DNA from: CAYTAP01 sp964435775
GTDB taxonomy: Bacteria > Planctomycetota > Phycisphaerae > Tepidisphaerales > Tepidisphaeraceae
Length of the DNA stretch: 18,321 nucleotides
Assembly: GCA_964435775.1 (NCBI GenBank)
Contig: CAYTAP010000081.1
Span: 1-18,321, forward strand
Reading direction: 5' to 3'
This document shows, piece after piece, positions 1 to 6,790 of the stretch. The notes beneath the pieces are model-generated. The model made no database searches. It had not been told where the DNA came from and saw only the letters and a list, made by a program, of their open reading frames with translations. Position numbers and translations under genes: made by a program. How positions within the stretch are numbered: the stretch's first letter is position 1; each line of letters opens with the position of its first letter.

Positions 1-370
1 TGGCGTCGTCCTTCCTGGTCTTGCGCTTTTCCGTAAGGCGGACGGCCTTGCCGACGCGGTCGCGGAGGTAGTAGAGCTTGGAGCGGCGCGATTCGCCGCT
101 GCGCTTGACGGTGATCGACTGAACCAGCGGCGAATGAAGCGGAAGAATGCGCTCCACGCCTTCGTTGTTGACGATCCGGCGGACGGTGAACGTCTCGTTG
201 ATCCCCCGACCTTTTCGCATGATGACCGTGCCGGAGAAGACCTGCATGCGGGTCTTTTCCCCCTCAACGATTCGAATCGCCACGTCGACCGTGTCGCCGA
301 TGTCAAACTGCGGGACATCCTTCTTCAACGACGACTGCTCAACGGCTTCAATGATTTTGTTCTGCGACAT
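1..370 (-). CDS. rplS: 50S ribosomal protein L19 (partial, cut at left edge)
   Basis: Large-subunit ribosomal protein L19, which lies at the interface between the 30S and 50S subunits. The reading frame starts at an ATG (MSQNKIIEAVEQ) and stays open to the window edge, so about 123 residues are visible and the C-terminus is missing. Diagnostic L19 segments are visible: VFSGTVIMRKGRG, ETFTVRRI, GVERILPLHSP and RSKLYYLRDRVGKAVR near the visible end. A GGGAG sequence sits 7 nt before the ATG, supporting this start. It lies 39 nt downstream of trmD on the same strand and is the last visible member of the rpsP-trmD-rplS operon. Identification is secure; only the missing end is uncertain. Confidence 0.96.
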   Translation of the reverse strand, partial: MSQNKIIEAVEQSSLKKDVPQFDIGDTVDVAIRIVEGEKTRMQVFSGTVIMRKGRGINETFTVRRIVNNEGVERILPLHSPLVQSITVKRSGESRRSKLYYLRDRVGKAVRLTEKRKTRKDDA

Positions 371-409
371 GACCAACTCCCGAATATAACTGTTCCAAAC
401 CTTTGATTG

Positions 410-1120
410 TTACTTGTTCTCGTCCGACTTTCGTGTTTCGTATGCCTGCCACAAATCCGGCCGGCGCTGGCGGGTGCGGCATTTTCGCTGCTCCAACCGC
501 CATTTCGCTATCGCGGCATGGTTGCCGCTCAGCAGAATCTCCGGCACACCCATGCCCCTAAACTCCCGCGGGCGGGTGTACTGCGGATATTCGATCAAAC
601 CATCGGCGAAGGTTTCATCCACCGAGCTGGCATCATCTCCCAGCACGCCGGGAAGAAGCCGAACCACGGCATCGACCACCACCATCGCCGCCAACTCGCC
701 GCCGCTGAGGACATAATCCCCGATGCTAATTTCCTCGGGCGCGAGCCCTTCAATGATCCTTTCGTCAAACCCTTCATAGTGCCCGGCGATCAGGAGCAAG
801 CGCTCCTCGCTCGCCAGCGACTCCGCCAGCGCCTGGTCGAATACCCTGCCCTGTGGGCTGAGCAAAATCCGCCTGGCGGGGCGATCATCCTCTTTTTCGG
901 CGGCCTCGACGGCATCAAATATCGTCGGGCAGATCATCACCATGCCGGGCCCGCCGCCGAACGGCTTATCATCCACGGATTTATGCGCGTCTGTCGCAAA
1001 ATCCCGAATGTTGATCAACCGATACTCGACGAGCCCTTTATCGGCCGCCCGTTTGGGGATGCTCGTGCCCAGGATCGGCGAAAACATCTCCGGAAAGAGC
1101 GTCAGAATATCAATCCGCAT
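410..1120 (-). CDS. trmD: tRNA (guanine-N1)-methyltransferase TrmD
   Basis: SAM-dependent enzyme that methylates G37 next to the tRNA anticodon and so prevents +1 frameshifting. The product is about 236 residues, a normal TrmD length. The N-terminus MRIDILTLFPEMF, the glycine-rich DKPFGGGPGM (about residues 51-60), LLIAGHYEGFDERI (109-122) and the knot segment IGDYVLSGGELAAM (133-146) are all TrmD hallmarks. R154 and the Asp of ADGLIEYPQYTRP (D173) match the catalytic pair known in the family. I chose the ATG at 1120 because the family usually begins directly with M-R-I-D; an in-frame ATG two codons upstream (1126) is equally possible. It lies between rpsP and rplS. A 130-nt gap without a gene separates it from rpsP, where rimM is found in many bacteria. 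Confidence 0.96.
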   Translation of the reverse strand: MRIDILTLFPEMFSPILGTSIPKRAADKGLVEYRLINIRDFATDAHKSVDDKPFGGGPGMVMICPTIFDAVEAAEKEDDRPARRILLSPQGRVFDQALAESLASEERLLLIAGHYEGFDERIIEGLAPEEISIGDYVLSGGELAAMVVVDAVVRLLPGVLGDDASSVDETFADGLIEYPQYTRPREFRGMGVPEILLSGNHAAIAKWRLEQRKCRTRQRRPDLWQAYETRKSDENK

Positions 1121-1256
1121 CGGCATCCCGCGGCCCGCTCACCCACGCGATTCTGGATCCATCCAACCCCCGCCGCCCCTCTTTTCCATACACGACGCAA
1201 TGCGACAGCCTACCACGCGGGGGTGAAGCAACGCCAGCAATTTCCGGGCGCAAAAA

Positions 1257-1589
1257 TCAGGTCGTCGGTGCTGCGGCTTTATCCGCTTCGGGCGTGGCCA
1301 CAACCTTGGGCTTGCCGGGCTTTGGCAAGCGCAACTGCTTGTGCTCCAAGCCATTGCGCTTCAGCAGCGACGACACCGTTTCCGATGGAATCGCGCCCTG
1401 ATCCAGCCAGTGCTTGCAGCGATCAAGCTTGGCGACAAACTGCTTGCTCTTGTCCTTGTTGACCGGATCGTAAAAACCAAGCTCCTCAATGACGCGCCCA
1501 TCGCGCGGCGAGCGCGAATCCATCGCGTTCAACCGGTAAAAAGGGTGATTCGTGCGACCCAATCGTTTCAATCTCAGCTTCACGGCCAT
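1257..1589 (-). CDS. rpsP: 30S ribosomal protein S16
   Basis: Small-subunit ribosomal protein S16, 110 residues. The N-terminus MAVKLRLKRLGRTNHPFYRL, then DSRSPRDGRVIEELGFYDP (about residues 24-42), is the S16 signature. The C-terminal part after about residue 90 is a Lys/Pro/Ala-rich tail of the kind that varies between species. The ATG is preceded by GGAGAG at 1593-1598. It is the first gene of the rpsP-trmD-rplS operon and has a well-formed promoter about 40 nt upstream. The S16-TrmD-L19 linkage is conserved across bacteria and supports all three calls. Confidence 0.97.
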   Translation of the reverse strand: MAVKLRLKRLGRTNHPFYRLNAMDSRSPRDGRVIEELGFYDPVNKDKSKQFVAKLDRCKHWLDQGAIPSETVSSLLKRNGLEHKQLRLPKPGKPKVVATPEADKAAAPTT

Positions 1590-1625
1590 GCGCTCTCCAA
1601 TTTCTCAAAATAGTGCGAATCGAAG

Positions 1626-1655
1626 AGTATACCGGTTGACCCCCCTGTATGACAA
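1626..1655 (-). promoter_or_regulatory. sigma70-type promoter of the rpsP operon
   Basis: On the minus strand, TTGTCA (1650-1655, five of six consensus bases) and TATACT (1626-1631, five of six) are separated by 18 nt. A start site near 1619 would give a leader of about 30 nt before the rpsP ATG at 1589, with the GGAGAG ribosome site inside it. This is the best promoter match noticed in the window, read by eye. Confidence 0.6.
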
Positions 1656-1672
1656 GAGGACCACAAAATCGA

Positions 1673-1726
1673 TTGGAGGGCGGCGGTCCTCCGCCGCCTC
1701 GGCGTTGCGGGAGCGACGCCCTCCAA
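1673..1726. repeat. palindromic dispersed repeat, GGAGGGCG family, copy 1
   Basis: Imperfect inverted repeat whose ends are TTGGAGGGCG and CGCCCTCCAA-like. The right half (GGCGTTGCGGGAGCGACGCC, 1700-1719) recurs almost exactly at 14631-14650. It lies between the 3' end of trxB and the rpsP promoter, and could fold as a hairpin in trxB readthrough RNA. No T-run follows, so I do not call it a terminator. Confidence 0.6.
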
Positions 1727-1759
1727 ACAAAGGCCGGTATGCCCAAAATGGTGCTGCCA

Positions 1760-2734
1760 TCACCGATCAGGCTGGGCCGCCAACCAGCGCTCGGCGTCGA
1801 TCGCCGCTTTGCATCCCATGCCCGCGGCGGTGATCGCCTGCTTGTAGACCGGATCGGCCACATCACCGGCGGCAAAGACGCCCTCCACGCTTGTGTAGGT
1901 GCGATAGGGGTCGGTCAGGCAGATGAAGCCGTGCGGATCGAGGTCAAGTTGGCCGTCGAGGAAACGCGTGTTGGGGGTATGCCCGATGGCGACGAACATG
2001 CCGGCGGCCTTGAGATGCTGCGTCTTGCCATCCTTGACGTTTTTCACATGCACGCCGGTCATCCCCTGCTTTTCATCACCGACGACCTCTTCCACCACCG
2101 AGTCCCAGACCGGGCGCACCTTGGGATGTTCGAGGATGCGCTTGGACATGATCGGACTGGCGCGAAGGGCATCGCGACGGTGGACAAGGAGAATTTCGCT
2201 CGCGTATTTGGTGAGATAATGCCCCTCCTCGGCGGCGGTGTCGCCTCCGCCGACCACAACCAGCGGCTGATTGCGGAATCGCGGCAGCGCGCCATCGCAC
2301 ACCGCGCACGCGGAGACGCCGTGGTTCTTGAACTTCTCCTCCGACTCCAGCCCGAGGTAATTGGCGCTTGCCCCCGTGGCGACGACGAGCGCATGCGCGC
2401 GCACGGTATCGCCCTGGCTGTCGGTGAGAACGAAGGGACGCTGCTTGAGATCGACCGAGGCGATGTCTTCGGTGACGACGCGCGTGCCAAAGCGGACGGC
2501 CTGCTCGCGGGCGCGAACCATCAGCTCCGGACCTTGGATTCCCTCGGGAAAGCCGGGGAAGTTCTCCACCTCCGTCGTCAGGTTCAACTGCCCCAGCGGC
2601 AGCGTGCCGCGCAGGCGGTTTTCCTCGGAAATGGCCCCTTCATAAACAAGCGGTTTGAGACTGGCCCGAGCCGCGTATATCGCACAAGTCCAAGCGGCCA
2701 GGCCCGATCCGATAATGACGATTTTTTCTGTCAT
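1760..2734 (-). CDS. trxB: thioredoxin-disulfide reductase
   Basis: FAD-dependent cytoplasmic enzyme that uses NADPH to reduce thioredoxin. The product is 324 residues, normal for the low-molecular-weight type. Visible motifs are the N-terminal FAD-binding GSGLAAW (residues 9-15; family usually GSGPAG), the redox-active CAVC at 143-146 followed by DG, the NADPH-binding VVGGGDTAAEE (160-170) with HRR at 185-187 for the 2'-phosphate, AIGHTPNT, and the C-terminal GDVADPVYKQAITAAGMG. I chose the ATG at 2734 (MTEKIVIIGSG); an in-frame GTG three codons upstream at 2743 is an alternative. It stands alone between repeat-rich spacers; no thioredoxin gene is adjacent. The A-A in place of P-A in the first FAD motif is a minor departure. 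Confidence 0.95.
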   Translation of the reverse strand: MTEKIVIIGSGLAAWTCAIYAARASLKPLVYEGAISEENRLRGTLPLGQLNLTTEVENFPGFPEGIQGPELMVRAREQAVRFGTRVVTEDIASVDLKQRPFVLTDSQGDTVRAHALVVATGASANYLGLESEEKFKNHGVSACAVCDGALPRFRNQPLVVVGGGDTAAEEGHYLTKYASEILLVHRRDALRASPIMSKRILEHPKVRPVWDSVVEEVVGDEKQGMTGVHVKNVKDGKTQHLKAAGMFVAIGHTPNTRFLDGQLDLDPHGFICLTDPYRTYTSVEGVFAAGDVADPVYKQAITAAGMGCKAAIDAERWLAAQPDR

Positions 2735-2799
2735 AGATGACACATCTTAGGATAACCCGCCCGTGGAATCACGTTGCCCAATTCACAGCGAAAAAGGTG

Positions 2800-2876
2800 C
2801 ACCACGGAGGGCACGGAGAACACGGAGGAAGAAGAGGCATGAGCCACAAAGACTCAAAGACACGAAGAAGCGCGCG
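2800..2876 (+). repeat. CACGGAG-family repeat A
   Basis: Begins CACCACGGAGGGCACGGAG and continues as 9-nt periodic CACGGAGNN units, followed by a second block of CACAAAGAC / CACGAAGAA units. Its first 28 nt (2800-2827) are perfectly complementary to 3007-3034 of repeat B, so A and B together can form a large hairpin. It lies in the 319-nt stretch between leuB and trxB, which otherwise holds only about 90 nt of unremarkable sequence (2877-2968). Confidence 0.75.
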
Positions 2877-2968
2877 GCGAGGAACGCCGCTTCGTTACTT
2901 CAACCACTTCAATGTCTAAATTTCAAAAAAGGATGCTCATTTATCCGTTGCCGTCCTTGACCAATCAT

Positions 2969-3036
2969 CTCTTTGTGCCTTCTTGTCTTCGTGGCGTGTT
3001 TTTTTTCTCCGTGTTCTCCGTGCCCTCCGTGGTGAA
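2969..3036 (-). repeat. CACGGAG-family repeat B (inverted relative to A)
   Basis: Read on the minus strand it begins TTCACCACGGAGGGCACGG, then CACGGAG units, a run of eight A, and CACGAAGAC / GCACAAAGA units, so both blocks of repeat A are present in the same order. It starts 17 nt after the leuB stop codon. The 28-nt outer arm matches repeat A without mismatch. Confidence 0.75.
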
Positions 3037-3053
3037 CTTTCTTCCACCCTGTT

Positions 3054-4124
3054 TCAAGAACCCAATGCCGCCAGGACCGCTTCGGTCACCTGTTGCGTGC
3101 TCGCCTGGCCGTGGAGGTCGCGGGTGTGGTTGGACTTGTCGGCGACCACGGCGCGGCAGGCGTTGTTGATCGCGGCGGCGGCTTTGGGTTGATGGAGATA
3201 GTCGAGCATCATCGCCACGCTGAGGAATGTGGCGATGGGGTTGGCCAGGCCCTTGCCGGCGATGTCGGGGGCGCTGCCGTGGACGGGTTCGAACATGCTG
3301 GCGGCCTGCCGGGTCGGGTTCAGGTTGCCGCTGGCGGCCATGCCCATGCCACCCTGGATCGCGGCGCCAAGGTCGGTGATGATGTCGCCGAACATGTTGG
3401 TCGTCACGATCACATCGTAAATCTTCGGCTTGGTCACCATGTACATCGTGCAGGCATCGACGTGGTGATAATCCGTTTCCAGCGTTGGATATTCCTTCTT
3501 GATCTCCTCGAACGCCCGCAGCCAGAGATTGTGCGCGAAGCGCAGAACGTTGGTCTTGGCGACGAGGCTCACCTTCTTTCGGCCGAAGTCCTTGGCGTAT
3601 TCGAAGGCATAACGAATGGCCCGCTCGACGCCGTGGCGAGTCGTCACCTCGATCTGATTGGCGACTTCGTGCGGCGTGTTTTTGTAGAGAAATCCGCCGT
3701 TCTGGCAATACAAACCCTCGGTGTTTTCCCGGACGATCACCATGTCGATGTCGCCCGGTTGCACGTTGGCCAGCGGCGTGGGGACGCCGGGCAGCAGCTT
3801 GGTCGGGCGGAGGTTGATGTATTGATCAAGCTCGAAGCGCAGCTTGAGCAGGATGTCGGTTTCGATCAGCCCCTGTGGGATGCGGGCGTTGCCGCGAGGA
3901 TCGGCGCCGACAGCGCCGAAGAGGATCGCGTCATGATCCGCGAGCTCCTTCAGCGCGGAATCCGGCAACGTAATGCCCGTCTCCAGATAATGCTCCGCCC
4001 CGAATGGGTAATCGGTGGTGCTATACGTGAAGCCGAATTGCTTGGCCACCTGCTTGAGAACCTTCAGCCCCTCGGGAACCACTTCCTTCCCGACGCCATC
4101 GCCGGGCATGACCGCGATCTTCAT
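3054..4124 (-). CDS. leuB: 3-isopropylmalate dehydrogenase (LeuB-type)
   Basis: NAD-dependent beta-decarboxylating dehydrogenase, most likely the leucine-pathway enzyme that converts 3-isopropylmalate to 2-oxoisocaproate. The product is 356 residues, the usual length. Visible are MPGDGVGKEV (6-15), substrate-binding arginines R96 (KLRFELD), R106 (NLRP) and R132 (IVRENTEGLY), K190 of the AKTN motif, D223 of HVDA, metal ligands D247 and D251 (NMFGDIITDLG), and the nucleotide loop HGSAPDIAGKGLANP (282-296). The ATG is fixed by AAGGAG at 4133-4138. The spacing and motif wording resemble the LeuB/tartrate-dehydrogenase-like branch of actinobacteria and planctomycetes, so tartrate, isocitrate or homoisocitrate activity cannot be excluded. 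No leuA, leuC or leuD lies nearby. Confidence 0.88.
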   Translation of the reverse strand: MKIAVMPGDGVGKEVVPEGLKVLKQVAKQFGFTYSTTDYPFGAEHYLETGITLPDSALKELADHDAILFGAVGADPRGNARIPQGLIETDILLKLRFELDQYINLRPTKLLPGVPTPLANVQPGDIDMVIVRENTEGLYCQNGGFLYKNTPHEVANQIEVTTRHGVERAIRYAFEYAKDFGRKKVSLVAKTNVLRFAHNLWLRAFEEIKKEYPTLETDYHHVDACTMYMVTKPKIYDVIVTTNMFGDIITDLGAAIQGGMGMAASGNLNPTRQAASMFEPVHGSAPDIAGKGLANPIATFLSVAMMLDYLHQPKAAAAINNACRAVVADKSNHTRDLHGQASTQQVTEAVLAALGS

Positions 4125-4132
4125 GATGAATG

Positions 4133-4138
4133 CTCCTT
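4133..4138 (-). promoter_or_regulatory. ribosome binding site of leuB
   Basis: AAGGAG on the minus strand, 8 nt before the leuB ATG at 4124. It is one of the few canonical Shine-Dalgarno sequences in the window and fixes the start. Confidence 0.75.
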
Positions 4139-4215
4139 GTTGGTGGGACGATATCGCAGATGAGGGCGGAAGGGAATTGGGGCGGTCCGTTCGCCGGGAC
4201 GAGGCGGAGAGACAG

Positions 4216-4287
4216 ATTCACCGCCGAGACGCGGAGAGCGCGGAGGAGATAAAAGGTTGGGCGAAAAGACTCGAAGACACGAAGGGT
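4216..4287 (+). repeat. CACGGAG-family repeat C
   Basis: Begins ATTCACCGCCGAGACGCGG and continues with GAGAGCGCGGAG, then CTCGAAGACACGAAGGG. It is the GCGGAGACG variant of the family. Its first 17 nt (4216-4232) are the exact reverse complement of 5572-5588 (repeat D) on the far side of the Mrr gene. Confidence 0.7.
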
Positions 4288-4500
4288 TAGGTTGTGCGGT
4301 CGGTATATTGGACCTCCGTCATGGACGGCCATTATGCCGCCCTTTCCCGCGCCCACCATTCGCGGGGAAGCCCACACCTTATCCCTCTGACACCATCGAT
4401 TGTCATTGTCAGCTACTGAGTAATGACCTCTGGGCCTGCGGTAAATGAAAAAGTGTCGCTGGCCACTCTTGTAGCGGTGTAGTATTAAACGGGGGATCAG
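4288..4500. other. intergenic stretch without recognised gene
   Basis: Between repeat C and the short ORF starting at 4501. It contains no recognisable protein, tRNA or terminator. It is slightly richer in A and T near 4441-4490, including TAGTATTAAA at 4479-4488, which could hold a weak -10 element for the downstream genes; no convincing -35 is visible. Confidence 0.4.
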
Positions 4501-4638
4501 TTGCGGTACCACGGCCCGATCACGAAGATGATCGACGGCGCTCCCGACCAGGTGCAGGACCGGATCGTGACGGAAACCTTTATTGACGGGGAGAAGCAAG
4601 GTCATGCCCAAGCGACAAGACGACTCGCTGCTGGATGA
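4501..4638 (+). CDS. short ORF upstream of the Mrr gene (unrecognised, possibly a gene remnant)
   Basis: A 45-codon frame beginning with TTG, preceded by GGGGGA at 4491-4496, and ending at TGA within the first codons of the nuclease gene (35-nt overlap). The first part reads LRYHGPITKMIDGAPDQVQD and shows the strong G/C third-position bias of true coding sequence here; the bias fades after about codon 30. I do not recognise the peptide. It could be a small protein translationally coupled to the nuclease, or the end of an older gene. There is no methionine until codon 10 (ATG at 4528). Confidence 0.3.
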   Translation: MRYHGPITKMIDGAPDQVQDRIVTETFIDGEKQGHAQATRRLAAG

Positions 4639-5479
4639 TCTTTTCGATCTGCTGAAGCAGGCGCCAGCGTGGGTGGGGCCGCTGCTGGCTGTGGCCGTAT
4701 TCTGGCTGTTCCGCTACCTGTTTCCAGCCTTGCTGCCGGACAAGCATAACGGGTTCGATATCGGCATCATTCTGCGACCGACGCTCCCCATGGTTTCCTG
4801 GTTTGCCGCAGGGGCAGTGCTGGTCGTCTGGATCATCGCAGAAGTCTCGAAGCTGTCGAATCGCCGATTGCTGGATCGGCAGGACAGCATTGGCAGCATC
4901 CGCCAACTCACTTGGCGTGAGCTGGAATTGCTCGTCGCCGAGGCCTACCGCCGCAGGGGATATGTTGCACAGGTCACCGGCGCCGCCTCAGGTGACGGCG
5001 GCGTGGACATCCGACTGACCCGCCCGGGAGAGACGCTGCTGGTTCAGTGCAAGCAATGGAAAGCGTACACCGTCGGCGCGCCGACCGTGCGTGAACTTCT
5101 CGGCGTCGTTGCAGCAGAAAAAGCAACCGGCGGGATCGTGGTGACATCCGGCCGCTTCACCAACGCCGCACGCCGCTTTGCCGCCGGCAGCGACAGGATT
5201 CAACTGGTTGATGGCCCTCAACTGGCGGAGCTGATAAGAGAGTGCCAAGGACCGTCCCAACCGCACCCCGGGCAACAGCGGCCGACGTTCTCCGCATCGT
5301 CGTCGCGCGCATCCTCACCCCCTGTACCCTCGCCACGCTGCCCTTCGTGCGGGTCAGAGATGATCCTGCGCACGGCCCGCAAAGGACCTCATGCCGGTTC
5401 GCGTTTCTGGGGCTGCCCAAAATACCCCGCCTGCCGGGGGACCCGACCGCACCCGGCCGCGGCGAGGATTGAGCCGTAA
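4604..5479 (+). CDS. membrane-anchored Mrr-type restriction endonuclease with C-terminal zinc ribbon
   Basis: Predicted nuclease of 291 residues in three parts. Residues about 23-43 and 62-79 are two hydrophobic segments forming an N-terminal membrane hairpin. Residues about 100-212 are an Mrr-like PD-(D/E)xK domain: LTWRELELLVAEAYRRRGY, then GDGGVDI (D135) and LVQCKQW (Q148, K150), the catalytic D...QxK pattern, followed by VREL and GIVVTSGRFT. A Ser/Pro-rich linker (215-244) leads to CPSCG (246-250) and FWGCPKYPAC (268-277), a topoisomerase-I-type zinc ribbon that likely binds single-stranded DNA. I chose the ATG at 4604 because GGGGAG and AAGG precede it; a TTG at 4583 is possible. Related proteins restrict modified or foreign DNA or act in DNA repair; the exact role is unknown. 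No methyltransferase is adjacent. Confidence 0.85.
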   Translation: MPKRQDDSLLDDLFDLLKQAPAWVGPLLAVAVFWLFRYLFPALLPDKHNGFDIGIILRPTLPMVSWFAAGAVLVVWIIAEVSKLSNRRLLDRQDSIGSIRQLTWRELELLVAEAYRRRGYVAQVTGAASGDGGVDIRLTRPGETLLVQCKQWKAYTVGAPTVRELLGVVAAEKATGGIVVTSGRFTNAARRFAAGSDRIQLVDGPQLAELIRECQGPSQPHPGQQRPTFSASSSRASSPPVPSPRCPSCGSEMILRTARKGPHAGSRFWGCPKYPACRGTRPHPAAARIEP

Positions 5480-5485
5480 AAGCAT

Positions 5486-5553
5486 GTAGGTTGGGCCTCG
5501 GCCCACCGATTGCGACGCGCTCCACGATCGAGGTGGGCCAAGGCCCACCCTAC
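5486..5553. repeat. palindromic repeat, GTAGG(G/T)TGGGCC family
   Basis: Inverted repeat with 22-nt arms (5486-5507 and 5532-5553, 20 of 22 paired) around a 24-nt spacer. Each arm starts GTAGG and contains an inner GGGCC-GGCCC palindrome. It begins 6 nt after the stop codon of the Mrr gene and lies between convergent genes, so it may act as a bidirectional transcription barrier, although it has no T-run. Confidence 0.7.
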
Positions 5554-5558
5554 GGGTT

Positions 5559-5588
5559 CTCCGCGTCCTGTGCGTCTCGGCGGTGAAT
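5559..5588 (-). repeat. CACGGAG-family repeat D
   Basis: Read on the minus strand: ATTCACCGCCGAGACGC (5588-5572), then ACAGGACGCGGAGAAC. It is the same variant as repeat C in opposite orientation, and it abuts the 3' end of the ABC ATPase gene (stop at 5596). Confidence 0.65.
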
Positions 5589-5595
5589 TTTCTCC

Positions 5596-6568
5596 TCAGT
5601 GCCCGCGGCCCTTCGTGGCGGGTTTTTCCTCTTCGCCGGGGTGGGGGTCTTGGCGGAGGCCGTGGCCGGTGACTCGGATGAAGACGTCTTCGAGGGTGGG
5701 TTTGCCGAGGGAGACGGAGTCGATTTGGCCGGGGAAGGCTTCGATGAGGTCGGGGATGAACTCGTGGCCGCGCTGGCGTTCGATGCTGAGGGTTTTGTCG
5801 ACCTCGTCGGCCTCGACGGCGAAGCGGGATTTGAGATCCAGCTTTAATTGGGATGGGGAGGGGCTGGAGAGGGTGATGACGTCGCCGCCGATGGATTGCT
5901 TGAGCGTGTCGGGGGTGTCGCACGCGAGCTTTTTGCCCTGGTGCATGATCGCCAGTCGGCTGCAATGCTCGGCCTCATCCATCAGGTGGGTCGTGACGAG
6001 GATCGTCGTGCCATCGACATCGGATTTCGCGGAGATAGCGCCACAGGTCGATCCGCGCGCCGGGGTCCAGGCCGGTGCTCGGCTCATCGAGCAGGAGGAT
6101 GCGTGGACGGTTGAGCAATCCCTTGGCCAGTTCCACCCGCCGGCGCATCCCGCCGGAAAACAGGCCGACGCGATCGTTGACGCGATCCGCGAGGTTGACC
6201 CGCGACAGCATCTGGCTGATGCGGTCTTGGAGGTCTTTGCCGCGCAGGCCGTACAGATGGCCGTGGTGAAAGAGGTTTTCGTACGCGGTCAGTTGCTTGT
6301 CGAGGCTGGGGGATTGGAAGACGACGCCGATGTGTTTGCGAATCTCATCGCGCTGGGCGGACAGATCATACCCGAGCATGCTCACCTGGCCGGCGCGCAG
6401 GGGGATCAACGTGGAGAGGATGCGGAAGAGGGTTGTCTTGCCCGAGCCATTGGGGCCGAGGAAGCCGAAGATTTCGCCGGCGTGGACGTCGAAGGAGACG
6501 TCGCTGAGGGCGCGGCGCTGGCCGTAGTCGTGGGAAAGATGATCGACATGGACGATGGATTCGGGCAT
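5596..6568 (-). pseudogene. ABC-2-type transporter ATP-binding subunit, frameshifted
   Basis: ATPase subunit of a DrrA/NatA-type exporter split between two frames. The first frame (6568 to about 6023) gives MPESIVHVDHLSHDYG with Walker A GPNGSGKT (38-45), Q-loop Q85, signature FSGGM (137-141) and Walker B ILLLDEP (157-163), then DLWRYLREI. It then runs into nonsense while the next frame resumes with DVDGTTILVTTHLMDEAEH, carrying the H-loop histidine, and continues to the stop at 5596. Removing one base near 6022, or adding two, restores a protein of about 323 residues, the normal family length. Either the gene is recently broken or the read has an indel. No permease gene follows, although one is expected directly downstream. 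No Shine-Dalgarno precedes the ATG. It lies downstream of the haem A genes, in the same direction. Confidence 0.85.
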
Positions 6569-6624
6569 GGGGGGTGTTCAGTAAGAGGGTGATTTTTATT
6601 CGGATGCAACGCACCGCTGCGGTT

Positions 6625-6752
6625 GGTAAGGATGAAGGATGAAGGATGAAGGATGAAAAGAACAATGCGCGCACACTATTTTCTGCTCCCTATCACTTCC
6701 ACATGGAATCTTCTCATCCTTCATCCTTCATCCTTCATCCTTCATCCTTACC
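6625..6752. repeat. heptamer-built perfect inverted repeat, (GGATGAA)4 / (TTCATCC)4
   Basis: Four tandem GGATGAA units (6630-6657) preceded by GGTAA, and four tandem TTCATCC units (6720-6747) followed by TTACC. Together they form a perfect 33-bp inverted repeat around a 62-nt spacer. It occupies most of the gap between the copper lipoprotein gene and the ABC ATPase gene and would form a very stable hairpin in their transcript. Confidence 0.9.
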
Positions 6753-6790
6753 CCCACCGCCCGTGGCGCATTCAATCGCCGGTGATCAAA

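Noticed and set aside
407..1462. 351-residue open frame on the plus strand across trmD and rpsP
   Set aside because: It spans two well-supported genes on the opposite strand and the gap between them, with no recognisable domain.
2965..3708. 247-residue minus-strand frame overlapping leuB and running into repeat B
   Set aside because: It is out of frame with leuB and Arg/Gln/Pro-rich. Its end (TEGTENTE) is only the translation of the CACGGAG repeat.
3093..4163. 356-residue open frame on the plus strand opposite leuB
   Set aside because: It is an antisense shadow of leuB produced by GC-rich codon bias. It shows no family motifs, while leuB has all catalytic residues.
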